A stretch of DNA of 64,000 nt from Knufia peltigerae (taxonomy: Eukaryota; Ascomycota; Eurotiomycetes; Chaetothyriales; Trichomeriaceae): NCBI GenBank assembly GCA_030247855.1, contig JAPDRN010000010.1, positions 248,001-312,000 of the forward strand, written 5' to 3'. The notes under the pieces are model-generated. The model was not told the origin of the DNA, made no database searches, and saw only the letters and a program-made list of their open reading frames with translations. Each line of letters starts with the position of its first letter. The stretch's first letter is position 1. Position numbers and translations under genes: made by a program. This document shows positions 33,479 to 44,142 of this stretch, piece after piece.

Positions 33479-34386
33479 GAAATTGTGCGGTTCAGTGACG
33501 GGCAGTTTAGTAACTGGTTTTGGCTTTGTGCGACAACGATGATGTATGTATCAGGGTGAAACATACGGATACCCAAGTACGAGTAGCTGTTGTTATTATA
33601 CCAGACAGCAATTTTTGTCATTTTTGTCATTTTGGTACAGTAACAAAGGTGTCTGAATTGTTTTTGACAAATGTACCAGCTTCTTCCCTATCGGTGAATT
33701 TTGCTTTTCCCCGAGGCCGAACAGTACAATGTGCCCTCCTCGCTTCTCTGTTGCAGTTCTGTACGCGCCTGCGGACCTACGGACGCTATCAAGGCTCCTG
33801 CTGACAAATGTCACACTTTTGTGTCTGCTTTACATGTTTGCTATCTTTCTTCCCGGCCCTCTTCCCAGCACCAATGACAGGCTTCCCGTGGCCAGGTCGG
33901 CATTCTTCTGCAATGCGGGGGGGGATTGCCGAGGTCATGGAGAATTCGTTTTTGGTCGTGTTTCCCAATCTGGCCGCTCGGGAAAAAAAATATGGAGATC
34001 AGAACTGGGTGCCCGTAGGGGAAGATTGCCAAACAACTCGTGACTCGCAGGCGTACTTCACTCGAAAGTGGGTTGAAAATGACTCGGGGTACTCTATGGA
34101 GTCCGGGTACAATGGGTACAGTAGGTACTTGTCTAGCCAACCGCCCCGATGTCATAAAAAGTTGCGCCCATGTCCACCGAGTTGATTGTTCACAGACCGG
34201 CAAGAGATATCGGTTCAACACCTCTTTTGGCACATTCGATAAAAGCAGCTATCTTTTAATTTTCTCTCCTCGAGATTTATTTTTTTTGTGTCAAGGCTCA
34301 ATCTCGAACTCGACAAACTATATTCGTACAAACAAACAAACACCTTCTGGCAAGGCAACTCAACTCATCAGCCAGAACAAGAAAAA
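33479..34386. promoter_or_regulatory. Intergenic region upstream of the GST gene
   Basis: About 0.9 kb holding the 3' flank of the allergen-like gene and the GST promoter. ORFs of 104-130 codons overlap in several frames on both strands without any recognisable motif and are not called. Confidence 0.5.
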
Positions 34387-35293
34387 ATGTCGGACCAACA
34401 GGTCATCTTTTACGACCTACCTTCGAAACAAGGGACAGCATGGAGTTTGAACCCGTGGAAGAGTAAGTCTTGACCTGTTTACTTGGTGGTTATCATCCTC
34501 GTCCTGTCTTGTCATACCACGGTTCATTATCACTTGAATCTAACCCGTACAACCATCACTTGTAGCGAGACTTTACCTCAACTACAAAAACATCCCGTAC
34601 AAGACCGAATGGACAGAGTACCCTGACCTAGCACCCAAGTTTGAAAAATTGTAAGTCATTACGTACCCAAAGGTAATGACCATTCTTTTTTTGTACGGAC
34701 AATGACTCACATGTCTTTCTTCTGTGATGATTAGTGGCATTCCACCCAACGAGACGGGATTCAAATATACTTCGCCGACGGTGAAGATGCCCGACGGCAG
34801 TTACGTGATGGAGTCACGTCGCATCGCCGACGCCCTGGAACGAGTCTTCCCGACCCCTTCCATGCACATCGACTCGAAATACCAGGCCCCCGTCGACGCC
34901 GCCATCCTCAACTGCCTCGGGAAGATGAGGCCCGTCTTCATCCCCCTGGTGCCCAAGGTCTTCCTCAACCCCCGCAGCGTCGAGCACTTTGTCACCAGCC
35001 GCGAAAAGGCGATCGGCAAGTCCCTCGACGAGTTCGGCAGGACGGGCGACCAGAGCATCAAGGACGCCCAACCTCACATCCGCGAGCTCGCCGACATGTT
35101 GGCCGAGACCGACGGACCCTTTTTCGAGGGCGAAACCCCGTGTTACGCCGATTTCGTCGTAATTTCCTTCCTCAGGATGTTGAAAGGTTTGGGGGCTGTC
35201 GAGAAAATCTACAGCTTGGACGGGGGGGAGCGACTGAAGAAGCAGTACCAGGCGGCCGAAGCTAAAGGTTGGCTCGATCGGGACAGTTACTGA
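34387..35293 (+). CDS. Glutathione S-transferase (etherase-like / GstFuA-like)
   Basis: Three exons: 34387-34462, 34566-34650 and 34735-35293, all in frame; product 239 aa, normal for a GST. The thioredoxin-fold N-terminus reads VIFYDLPSKQGTAWSLNP followed by WKTRLYLNYKNIPY; the Ser of the SLNPWK turn is the likely glutathione-activating residue. PDGSYVMESRRIADALE is the conserved gamma-glutamyl (GSH-binding) motif. The helical C-terminal domain includes FFEGETPCYADFVVISFLRM. This start is typical of fungal GSTs related to bacterial LigE beta-etherases; actual substrates are unknown. It ends 201 bp from the convergent MDR oxidoreductase. Confidence 0.92.
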
Positions 35294-35310
35294 TTTGAAA
35301 AAGGCGTCGA

Positions 35311-35337
35311 CATCATCATCATCATCATCATCATCAT
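35311..35337. repeat. (CAT)9 microsatellite
   Basis: Nine perfect CAT units between the GST stop and the convergent MDR gene, probably in the GST 3' UTR. Confidence 0.9.
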
Positions 35338-35494
35338 GACCATGACCATCGCCTCAAATGAGCCAGATATGAATCACAACGCTCAAGTCGGAGAAAGTAT
35401 TGTCATGTATATAGATATATACACAAGATATGTTTCTACATTACATACGGTAGGGGTAAGATGATGCGAACCGCAAACTCTCTCGAACCTTCTT

Positions 35495-36648
35495 TTACAC
35501 TCCGGCTCCAGGTAATTGAATGACGACTTTTCCAAATTGCTTTTGCTGCCATTGATACTCGTACGCTTCGAGGGCGTTCTCGAAAGAAAACGTCTTTTCG
35601 TCCACGAGGGGACGGATGTTGTTCGCCTCGATCGCCCTGTTCATCGCGTTCATCTGTGCCTTGGATCCGATGAGGATGCCGCGGATGATGCAGCCCGCCC
35701 CCAACGCCGCGAGCGGGCTGGGCTCGTTCTCAGCCTTGGGCCCGCCGAGGAAGCCGATCACGGCGATGATTCCTTCCATCTTGACGGCCTTGAGGGACTG
35801 CTCCATGGTGCCGGGGCCGCCGACCTCGATCACGAAGTCGACGCCCGCCTTTCCCGGGGACAACCGCTTGGCCGTCTCGCCCCAGTTCGGGTCCTCCTTG
35901 TAGTTGATGACGACGTCGGCGCCGAGCTTCTCCAGGCGCTTGGCCTTTTCCGCGGACGACGTCGTCGCGATGACGGTCGCGCCGGCCGCCTTGGCGAACT
36001 GGATGGCCGCGAGGGACACGCCGCCCGTCCCCTGCGTGAGGACGACCTGGCCCGGCCGCAGCGCCTTGGACTCGAGGCCGTACAGCGCGTTCCACGCCGT
36101 CAGGGGCGCGCAGGTCAGGGTCCCCGTCTCCGTGGGCGTCAGGTTCGATGGTGCCCGGACGAGACCCGACTCGGGAAAGACGGCGTACTGGGTGAGCGTG
36201 CCGTCCACGGCTCCGCCGAGGGTGGTGGCGGTCATTTCCGCCGTGATCGGTCCGGCCTGGTGTGCCTGCGTGAACAAGGTGGCCACCTTGTCGCCCTTTT
36301 CGAACTGCGTGACTTTGGGTCCGACGGCGAGCACACGGCCAGCGCCGTCCGAACACGCCACCACCGGGAGGTTCAACGGGAGTGGGTACAAGCCCTGACA
36401 AACGGTGTGAGCTAGTGCTTGTTTTGACGGGGAAGGTTTTGGTACTCATAAAACCAGAAGGGGGGGAAACAAACCTTCGGTATCACGAGGTCTCTATAGT
36501 TTAGAGAAACGGCCTGGATCTGGACTAGGCAGTCATGTTCTCCGAGTGCTGGAAGCGGCCGGCCCTTTTCGAGTTTCACATTGTTGAAGCCACCGGAAGT
36601 CTCGGTGCTGTGGATGACCCAGGAGTCGGTCGTTTTGGGCAGAGACAT
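35495..36648 (-). CDS. MDR-family NAD(P)-dependent oxidoreductase (quinone-oxidoreductase / alcohol-dehydrogenase-like)
   Basis: Two exons: 36648..36475 and 36394..35495 (GTTTGT donor, TGTCAG acceptor, phase 0); product 357 aa. The N-terminal GroES-like domain has QIQAVSLNYRDLVIPKG and VACSDGAGRVLAVGPKV. The Rossmann nucleotide-binding domain has VVLTQGTGGVSLAAIQFAKA and the following TVIATTSSAEKAKRL. The structural zinc cluster of four cysteines and the catalytic Cys of classical ADHs are not visible, so a zinc-free reductase of quinones or enals is more likely than a true ADH. Very GC-rich, with a long meaningless antisense ORF. It is convergent with the GST. Confidence 0.9.
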
Positions 36649-37562
36649 GGTTGCAGTGTCAAAGTCGGAAGGGTTGGCTTGGAAGGGAGTTGTTTCTTGC
36701 CGGGTGTAGGACGATTGGTTGTCCAGTTCTCGACGATGATCCTCCTTTTATGGTCTGTCTTGAAAAGCTCACGTACAATACTCAATGTGCAATACGCTGG
36801 TAGAGGTCAAGATAGATGCAATGCTTGTGCTGTAAGATGATTTGAAATCATCGTATGATCACAAAACTGGGGTAGTCATAAATTCTTATTGGTTATACCG
36901 GCATCACTTATCCGTCGACTTGATGACTTCAATCTGCCGACCCAGGGGGGGTCGAGGCAACTATCCTACCGACTTTCGGGAACAGTATTCGCCATCATAG
37001 CCTGACCCCACCAGGGGATATTCCCATTATATCATGGATTGCGTCCACGGGTGGATGATCGCTCAAGTCGATGGATTGGAAACTCCAAGGATCTCTGGAA
37101 AGGCAGTCCGGCAGTCAAATTCGATCAGAGAGGCAGTATCTCTACAAGACGGTCGGGTTTTCACGTCAAGTTGCATTTCAAGTCACGCATTTCGCGTTGA
37201 AGATGAAGCAGACACCTCGAATTGAGGGGTCGACTGCTTTGGCCGTGCTCGGCCGAATGACGGCAAGTCCACTCGACCGCAGCCTTGTCCAGCCTCGGGG
37301 ACGTTTATCCGAATATAGCGGCATCAGGCTGACTCCAAATGGAGAGATGTTAACTTGCTGTTTGGTTTGGAAACATGCACGTAACGTAGATGCCACCCAG
37401 ACACTGCATACAGAGTGCCTCGCGGACAACGCGAATCAACGGTAGACCTTTCTTACGAGACCACTCTACTCGGATCACAATCTTGGCGAGTGGCAATGTG
37501 CTGAAAGACAACAACCGAAATGAGTCGACTAGACCGAAGGATCTAACACGTCCTCTGTCGCC
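36649..37562. promoter_or_regulatory. Divergent promoter region, MDR oxidoreductase / VPS45
   Basis: About 0.9 kb with the upstream regions of both genes. Only short ORFs, no motif and no RNA gene seen. Confidence 0.5.
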
Positions 37563-39335
37563 ATGGATGTAGCGTCCGCCGTCCAGAACTACATCTCCAA
37601 GATCGCAGGGCCCGGTGAAGGTGCCGCAGCCACTCAAAGTCAGAAGCTCAAGATTCTACTATTGGATCCTGCGACTGTGTCAATCGTCTCTACCGCCATC
37701 ACCCAGTCTGCCCTCCTCAAACACGAAGTCTTCCTCATCGACCGACTCGACAATGCCTCGCGCGAGCGCATGCGCCACCTTAGATGTCTCTGCTTTGTCC
37801 GACCCTCGCCAGACTCGATACAGCTGCTCATTGACGAGCTGCGAGACCCCAAGTATGGGGAATATAACATTTACTTCAGCAACATCATAAAAAAATCTTC
37901 CTTGGAAAGGTTGGCGGAAGCGGATGATCATGAAGTGGTCAAGGCCGTGCAGGAGTACTTTGCGGACTATATCGTGGTCAACCCTGATCTGATGTCTCTG
38001 AACCTTGGGTTCCCCAAGCAGCGTCTATGGAGCCATAGTCCGGACATATGGAACACGGACGCTCTGCAAAGGACGACGGAAGGTGTGATTGCATTATTGC
38101 TGTCACTCAAGAAGAACCCTCTCATCCGCTACGAGAAGAACAGCCTCATGGCCAAAAAACTGGCGACTGAGGTCCGATACCAGATAACACAAGAAGAACA
38201 GTTGTTTGATTTCCGCAAAACAGACACGTCACCCATACTCCTCATCCTCGACCGAAGAGACGATCCCATCACTCCCTTACTCTCACAGTGGACCTATCAG
38301 GCGCAGGTCCACGAACTATTAGGCATCCACAATGGCAGAGTCGATCTCAGCCACGTGCCTGACATCCGCCCGGAGTTGCGAGAGATTGTTCTTTCGCAAG
38401 ACCAAGACCCCTTTTTCAAGAAGAACATGTACCAAAACTTTGGCGACCTGGGCGGTAATATCAAAGAATATGTCGACCAATACCAAACCCGCACAAAGTC
38501 CAACGCACAGATCGAATCTATATCGGACATGAAACGCTTCGTCGAAGACTATCCTGAATTCCGCAAACTCTCGGGAAACGTGTCGAAACACGTAACACTG
38601 GTCAGTGAACTCAGTCGCCGCGTCTCGGCCGACCTGCTCCTTGACGTGTCGGAGCTCGAACAAAGCCTCGTCTGCAACGACAACCACACCAACGACCTGA
38701 GGACGCTCCAACAACACATCCAGAACCCAAACATCCCGGCGGACAACAAGATCCGTCTGGTGGCGCTGTACGCCATCCGATACGAACGGAACCCGAACAA
38801 CGCCTTGCCCGTGCTTCTCGACCTCCTCACCACCGTCGCCGACATCTCCCCGCACAAGTTGTCCATCATACCCAAGCTGCTCGCGTACCACCACAGTCTG
38901 CAGCCCGCGCCCGTGGCCGGAGGTTTCAGCGACCTGTTCGAATCCGCGTCTTCCCCGTTCAGTCAGTTCCGGCGCAACCTCAACCTCAAGGGCGTAGAGA
39001 ACGTCTACACCCAGCATTCGCCCCGTCTGGAAAACACACTCCAGAACCTGATCAAGGGGCGATTGAAGGAACTCCAGTACCCCTTCCTGGAGGGCCACAC
39101 GCGCGACAAGCCCCAGGACATTGTCGTCTTCGTCGTCGGAGGCGTGACCTACGAAGAGGCCAAGATGGTGGCTCAGGTCAACGCGTCGGTGCCCGGGGTG
39201 CGGGTCGTGCTCGGCGGGACGAGCGTCCATAATTCAGCCACGTTCCTGGAGGAGGTCGACGACGCCGTGGGCAGTTGGCCCGATCAAGGCCCTGCGACGG
39301 CCCAGGGGAGGTTGGGAAGAGCCGTGGGGAGGTAA
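37563..39335 (+). CDS. vps45: VPS45, Sec1/Munc18-family vacuolar sorting protein
   Basis: Intronless, 590 aa, typical of Vps45. The start MDVASAVQNYISKIAG is followed by LKILLLDPATVSIVSTAITQ and the KHEVFLIDRLD, LRCLCFVRPSPDSIQLL blocks. Diagnostic SM-family motifs are PILLILDRRDDPITPLLSQW and TYQAQVHELLGI (about 220-255), and near the end DIVVFVVGGVTYEEAKMV with VVLGGTSVHNSATFLEE. Vps45 binds the SNAREs Tlg2 and Pep12-type syntaxins and is needed for Golgi-to-endosome fusion. The last 25 residues are Gly/Arg-rich and less conserved. The convergent epsilon-COP gene ends about 480 bp downstream. Confidence 0.96.
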   Translation: MDVASAVQNYISKIAGPGEGAAATQSQKLKILLLDPATVSIVSTAITQSALLKHEVFLIDRLDNASRERMRHLRCLCFVRPSPDSIQLLIDELRDPKYGEYNIYFSNIIKKSSLERLAEADDHEVVKAVQEYFADYIVVNPDLMSLNLGFPKQRLWSHSPDIWNTDALQRTTEGVIALLLSLKKNPLIRYEKNSLMAKKLATEVRYQITQEEQLFDFRKTDTSPILLILDRRDDPITPLLSQWTYQAQVHELLGIHNGRVDLSHVPDIRPELREIVLSQDQDPFFKKNMYQNFGDLGGNIKEYVDQYQTRTKSNAQIESISDMKRFVEDYPEFRKLSGNVSKHVTLVSELSRRVSADLLLDVSELEQSLVCNDNHTNDLRTLQQHIQNPNIPADNKIRLVALYAIRYERNPNNALPVLLDLLTTVADISPHKLSIIPKLLAYHHSLQPAPVAGGFSDLFESASSPFSQFRRNLNLKGVENVYTQHSPRLENTLQNLIKGRLKELQYPFLEGHTRDKPQDIVVFVVGGVTYEEAKMVAQVNASVPGVRVVLGGTSVHNSATFLEEVDDAVGSWPDQGPATAQGRLGRAVGR

Positions 39336-39813
39336 GCTGACCTCTGGGTGGACCTGGGGGGAACGTTTTGACACTGCTCGTCGTCAGTCTAGATGGTCCA
39401 AAGATCCTTCTGTCGTCGAGTCGTGATTGGCATCGAGGGGACGTCCACCTGTTGTATTTGAAGCTCCAATGATGAGCCCAAACAGACGAAATGAGATTAA
39501 TGACCAAGAACGATGCCATGACGAGATAATTTTCATGTTGAATTGCTCGGGCTACTTCTGACTTCTCGCTCCGTGTCTTGCCCTTTGCCTGAATTTGGAC
39601 CATTCTATGCTAGACTGCCGGTTGTTGCCTTTCCTGACGCAAGACATTCTCAAGAGCTCGTTTGCTGATCCCATACCTGTAGCCACTGTAGCCACTGTAG
39701 CCATTCACGTCTTAACAACATTTCATGACGCCGTCATCACACATTCCCTCAAAAAGATTTAAAAAGTCAGCCCAACATCAATGGACTAGATGTCTAACGC
39801 CATTGACACAGAC
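39336..39813. other. VPS45 / epsilon-COP 3'-3' spacer
   Basis: About 480 bp between convergent stops. A TAGCCACTG short repeat (three partial copies, about 39680-39703) is the only structure noticed. Confidence 0.5.
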
Positions 39814-40766
39814 TCAAGCAGTGACCTTTGCGCTGTACTTGCCAGCGGCGGCGTCGAAAAGTGCACTCTTCTCCTCTAGATCCCTCAACAATGCATGCCC
39901 TTGGTCCCGCTCCCGTAACTGCTCGATCAGTCCCTTGACCACCTCGTCCTTCCTGCCCATGACGCTCGCGAGCACGATGCTATTCGCGATGGCTTGTACG
40001 TCTGCCCCTTCGCTGTTCACTGCCTGTTGTAACGCGACCTCGGCCTCCTCTAGTCGTCCTAGGTGCAACTCCGCGACCGCCTGCCCTACCAGTGCGGTCG
40101 GAGAGGTGTTGCCCGGTGCGCTCGCGAGTTCTTCGTACACGTAGAATGCGGACTGGTATTTCTCGCTGCCCCCCTCGCGCAGGTTCGTCCAAGACTCGGC
40201 GAGGTTGATGAGGAGGCTGTCGTTGGCCCAACGCTTGGCGGCCTGCACTTCCTTCAGGGCCAGATCGGTCCGGTTCTGGGCGAGGTGAATCTGCACGAGC
40301 AAAGCGACGGCTTCGAGACTCCCTTGGTGTTTCGACAGGAGATCGATCGCGGTCGTGTATTCGGCGGCCGACGCGAGGACGGTCCCCGCGCAGACTTGGA
40401 CCGTCGGGTCTTCGGCGGTGGAAGGGTCGGTTGCCAATTCCGTGGCGACTTCGACGTCGTTCTGGGCGAGAGCCAACAGGGCGCGGGATGAAGGAGAGCC
40501 GGAGGTGGCTTTGGGTTTCAACTCTGATATGACGGAGGAAGAGTCACCCAGCGCGATCTGCGCCCGGTATTTGAGGGTTTGAGCGGTCGCCTGGTTCGAA
40601 GAGGAGAGAGCCGATGTGTCAAAGTCCAGGACTGTTTGGTATGCGTTGGTGTAGAAGGCTGTTGTTATGTTGAGGAGTTCTAGAATCATGGGTTAGTGGG
40701 ATTGGGATTGAGCAAGAACAATGAGAACGATCAAGACTTACCGCCCTCGCCGGAGAAAGGATCCAT
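39814..40766 (-). CDS. sec28: Coatomer epsilon subunit (epsilon-COP, Sec28)
   Basis: Two exons: 40766..40742 (25 nt, MDPFSGEG) and 40679..39814 (GTAAGT donor, TTCTAG acceptor, phase 1). Product 296 aa, matching epsilon-COP. The start MDPFSGEGELLNITTAFYTN is characteristic. The rest is a TPR-like alpha-solenoid (AQTLKYRAQIALGDSSSVISE, VALLVQIHLAQNRTDLALKE). C-terminal repeats include TALVGQAVAELHLGRLEEAE and VMGRKDEVVKGLIEQL. It stabilises alpha-COP in the COPI coat for Golgi-ER retrieval. The short first exon makes the gene easy to mis-annotate from the ORF alone. Confidence 0.95.
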
Positions 40767-41153
40767 ATTGAGTTGCGTGTACGTGTCAACGACTTCCTTT
40801 TGAGCAGAACAGGAATGACTGATGTCGACTGTGACCTGTATGGGTGTACTCCGTATGAATGAACCAGCGAGACAAGTGTCCCATTCAACATGGGCTGAAA
40901 GTCCCTTCTAAAGGGGGAAAGTGCGGCGAGGCTGAATATCTCCGCACTACATTCGAGACAAACAATCGACCACGAGTAGGAAGTACATCTCATTCTGACC
41001 CGACAACAAGATTGCACCTCCGAGTATTCACATCACGTAAACTTGCACTTCTAAGAACCCAAACCGCCGTGACAGGCCTCTCAGCCGTCTAGTCCTACTC
41101 CTTCGAGCCTCCTGGTTGCGACGCAATAACCACACTTCCAACCCGCATTCATC

Positions 41154-41360
41154 ATGCCTCGAGGCGCACGCTTCAGCTTCACCTACAACAGCATAGTCTT
41201 GGACCACAAAGCCATCCAGACGCGCAAGGCAATGAGCCGAGTCAAAGCGAACTACCACCTCTTTCTCAAAAACCAGCCACGAGCGCCACAACTCAAAACA
41301 CAAGACCTGGGTCCATCCAGAAAATGGGAGGTGCCTAGGATGAGGAACCTCGAAGCGTGA
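41154..41360 (+). CDS. Possible small basic protein, 68 aa (hypothetical)
   Basis: A single-exon ORF from an ATG in a C-rich leader, placed between two divergently arranged genes. The product is very basic (MPRGARFSFTYNSIVLDHKA, then KAMSRVKANYHLFLKNQP), with no signal peptide or helix. I do not recognise it. The length and composition could be a small ribosomal or mitochondrial protein, or chance. Treat as a weak call. Confidence 0.3.
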   Translation: MPRGARFSFTYNSIVLDHKAIQTRKAMSRVKANYHLFLKNQPRAPQLKTQDLGPSRKWEVPRMRNLEA

Positions 41361-41536
41361 ACATCACGTAAATGCAAGGGCATTTGTACAACAGAAAGAG
41401 CCTGGTGTCTGGCGTTTGGACCGGATGTCGTTTTTGTGTATTGACATGACTGATCTCAGCTTTTCATACTATGTACGAGAATCTCATCTCTACTCCGCGT
41501 TCCAGCTTTCAAACCATGTCTCCTACTATATGCAAG

Positions 41537-42571
41537 TTACTCCTTCAGAGGTACAGTGGTTACGAACAAAGCGCTCGCGAATGCCTCGGGATATCGTCCA
41601 CCATGGACTTCTGCGGCATTGATCGCTTTTCTGATCTTCTGGTTGTCCTCTGGCGTGATCTTCACTTTCAGTGCTCCCATGTTGTCATCGAAATTCTTGG
41701 TCTTCGTCGTGCCGGGGATGGGAATAATATCATCTCCTTGAGCCATCAGGAATGCCAGGACCAGTTGTCCAGGAGTACAGCCTTTGGCATCAGCCAATGC
41801 CTTGATCTCTTGCACCAGCTTCAAGTTCTTGGGGAAGTTCTCCTCGCTGAATCTTGGGGCCAATAAACGGAAATCTCCTTCCTCGAAATCGCTACGGCTC
41901 TGGATGGAACCAGTCACGAAACCTCGTCCAAGAGGCGAGTATGCGACGACCGCAACGCCGAGCTCCCTAGCAGTCTGCAGCAGATTGTATTGCGGATCCT
42001 CGATCTCCATTGAAAACGGGCTGTACTCCATCTGGACTGCGTCGATGTGAACGACCTTGCACGCCCTTCTCAGCGAATCTGCAGAGCACTCGCTCATTCC
42101 CAGGTACCTGACCTTACCGGCGTCTTTCAACTCCTTCATGGCCTTGACAGTGATTTCGATGGGCTGCTTGGCATCCAGTCGGTGTGCGTAGTACAAGTCG
42201 ATATAATCCACGCCGAGCCTCTTTAGGGAGCGGTCGCATGCCCTGTGGATGTATTCTGGTTCATTGTGGACTTCTCTCTTGCCGGTGTCGGGATTGACGT
42301 AGTTGGCGAATTTCGTGGCCAGGAAAATGGTCTCCCTCTTTCCAGGATTGCGCTTGAACCACCGACCCAGCAAGTCTTCATTGTCGAGGTATATGTCTGC
42401 GCTATCCCAGAACCGTTCACCAGAGTTGTAGACGTGGTCGAGCAGGGCATACCGCTCTTCATCGGGCTTGGGGGCACCGTAATAAGCAGATAGACCCATA
42501 GCACCGAAGCCCAGGGCGGTCACTTCAGGGCCATTCTTGCCGAGTTTGCGGGTGGGAAGTTTTGTGGTCAT
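41537..42571 (-). CDS. Aldo-keto reductase
   Basis: Intronless, 344 aa. A complete (alpha/beta)8 AKR: the N-terminal LGKNGPEVTALGFGAMGLSA strand, catalytic tetrad Asp56 and Tyr61 (FWDSADIY), Lys87 (LATKFAN) and His120 (DLYYAHRLD). The NADPH-binding half has AYSPLGRGFVTG and IPIPGTTKTKNFDDNM. The sequence resembles the AKR13/yakc and fungal pyridoxal-reductase-like branch, which reduces aldehydes such as pyridoxal or 2-nitrobenzaldehyde. The true substrate is unknown. The family start and a nearby TATA box support the ATG at 42571. Confidence 0.93.
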   Translation of the reverse strand: MTTKLPTRKLGKNGPEVTALGFGAMGLSAYYGAPKPDEERYALLDHVYNSGERFWDSADIYLDNEDLLGRWFKRNPGKRETIFLATKFANYVNPDTGKREVHNEPEYIHRACDRSLKRLGVDYIDLYYAHRLDAKQPIEITVKAMKELKDAGKVRYLGMSECSADSLRRACKVVHIDAVQMEYSPFSMEIEDPQYNLLQTARELGVAVVAYSPLGRGFVTGSIQSRSDFEEGDFRLLAPRFSEENFPKNLKLVQEIKALADAKGCTPGQLVLAFLMAQGDDIIPIPGTTKTKNFDDNMGALKVKITPEDNQKIRKAINAAEVHGGRYPEAFASALFVTTVPLKE

Positions 42572-43077
42572 CTTGGAATGGTGCGTTGGGTTTGGTTAGT
42601 AGTGTTGTGATTGTGACTGTCGGTGACATGAAGCGATGATGGTTGTCTTATATACCTACTTCTCATCAAAAACATCAGTCTTTAGCATGGTCTAATCGTT
42701 TCGGAGTTTAGATGATGTCAATACAAGTCAACGCCGACTCGACCTGCGGCCGCAACGACCGCTACAAATCAACTTCTTTTTCTCCAACGAAGTTGCCCCG
42801 CGGTGCTGTCTCCCTTGTCTCGTAGGGATACTGTACCCTGCTAAAAGATCCCGATAGCCGGTACCTAGGTACGAGTAGGTATCTTGATTCTGACTTGAGC
42901 GTAACGTCTTGGTCTACAACAGATCGTCAGGTGATTTTTATGGCTCTGATCCCTACTCGACGACCACAATCCCACAATGTCTCACAATCTCGAGCCCTCG
43001 AGTTGCAAATACTGACTGCACAGTAATCGCCATCCGGCAACGTTGAGAGGACAAAATCCTACCGAGAACGAAGTACA
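42572..43077. promoter_or_regulatory. Divergent promoter, aldo-keto reductase / small membrane protein
   Basis: About 500 bp with the AKR TATA box at its left end. Nothing else recognisable. Confidence 0.5.
42647..42654 (-). promoter_or_regulatory. TATA box of the aldo-keto reductase gene
   Basis: TATATAAG on the minus strand, 76 bp upstream of the ATG. It suggests an inducible gene. Confidence 0.5.
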
Positions 43078-43485
43078 ATGCCGTCCTATCCACCATCGTC
43101 GTCGCATCGTCTTGCACGGCTCGTCGGTCCCAGTCTCGCTGCGATCTCGTTGACTGAACACCTCAACGCTCACATCTGGTCCGACAATACGCCAGCGGTG
43201 ATAGCCCTCAACGGCTCTATGCTCTTTATTTCCGGTCTGGCCATCGTACAACGACACAACCTCTGGAGCCGGGATTGGCGTGTCCTCCTCACGCTGGTCG
43301 GCTGGGGTAGCCTCGGGCTCGGCTTGACGCGCATGGCCATCCCAGAACGTGTTCTCGAGCGTGTGCGTTCCGGGGGCCCGAGGGAGGTCCGAATCGTGTC
43401 GAGCATCACGGCCGCCGTGGGAGGCGTCTTGACCTTGTTTGGATACTTCCCCTGGCTCACTCGTTGTGAAGATCTCGGAAGGTAA
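43078..43485 (+). CDS. Small conserved membrane protein, 4 predicted helices
   Basis: 135 aa as a single exon. Hydrophobic segments are at about 15-27 (LVGPSLAAISLTE), 40-57 (AVIALNGSMLFISGLAIV), 68-86 (RVLLTLVGWGSLGLGLTRM) and 108-124 (SSITAAVGGVLTLFGYF). The layout (HLARLVGP, then NG-LLF-GLAIV, W-VL-TLVGW) is one I have seen in conserved uncharacterised proteins of fungi and bacteria; no function is known to me. An alternative 3' end exists: a GTAAAAG donor inside the last codons and an ACAG acceptor at about 43564 would extend it to a TAG at 43620. RNA data would decide. Confidence 0.7.
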   Translation: MPSYPPSSSHRLARLVGPSLAAISLTEHLNAHIWSDNTPAVIALNGSMLFISGLAIVQRHNLWSRDWRVLLTLVGWGSLGLGLTRMAIPERVLERVRSGGPREVRIVSSITAAVGGVLTLFGYFPWLTRCEDLGR

Positions 43486-44142
43486 AAGACAACTTCGCCT
43501 TATCACTACGAGGCATATACACAATCGATGCGGGTACTTACAATTTTGGTTCTTATAAAAACAGGCTCTACATCTCCTCACCCAGTCCAAATCTACCGGC
43601 GGGAGTCATACCATCGTAGCATCAACGTTGCTCGCGAACCATCTTCCTGACAACACCAATACCGCTCTTTCCTCGAAGGCATCTTGTGTCAGGCATTCCC
43701 AAATACAATGATGAACAAGGTCGATTTCCCGAGAATGCATGATACAGACAAGGACCATAGACGACGAGTCTCTCAAAGAATGATCCTGAGTCGAGTCAGG
43801 TATCACCGAGGTAGAGCACCAGCTTAACTTCTTTGTCCCTGACAACGAGTACCGTTTTACTACTCTCAAGGATACTCACAACCTACGTAGATGAAGTAAT
43901 CAGCGATCATTAGTGTTTAATATCAAAAACGTGAATTGTTGCCATCCTTTGTTTGACTGGGGAGCTCGGCTGATATGGTACTTGTAGCCGTTGTTATCGA
44001 TAACGAAGTTAATTTATTGCTTTCCGACGACAACCGAATGAGTAATAATTGACCGATAATGTCTTTTCGATCTCGTCAATAATTGAAGCTGTCTGGGAAG
44101 AAGTCACTCCCATATGATGGCGGGTGTTTGTGGGACACCATC
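43486..44142. promoter_or_regulatory. Intergenic region upstream of adrenodoxin reductase
   Basis: About 650 bp, AT-richer in 43880-44080. It may hold a small 3' exon of the preceding gene (to 43620). Nothing else recognisable. Confidence 0.5.

Noticed and set aside
33808..34185. ORFs of 104-130 codons on both strands upstream of the GST gene
   Set aside because: They overlap in several frames and lack conserved blocks, as expected of chance ORFs.
44083..44142. In-frame extension of adrenodoxin reductase upstream of 44143
   Set aside because: It begins at TTG rather than ATG. The first in-frame ATG (44143) already gives a plausible mitochondrial presequence.
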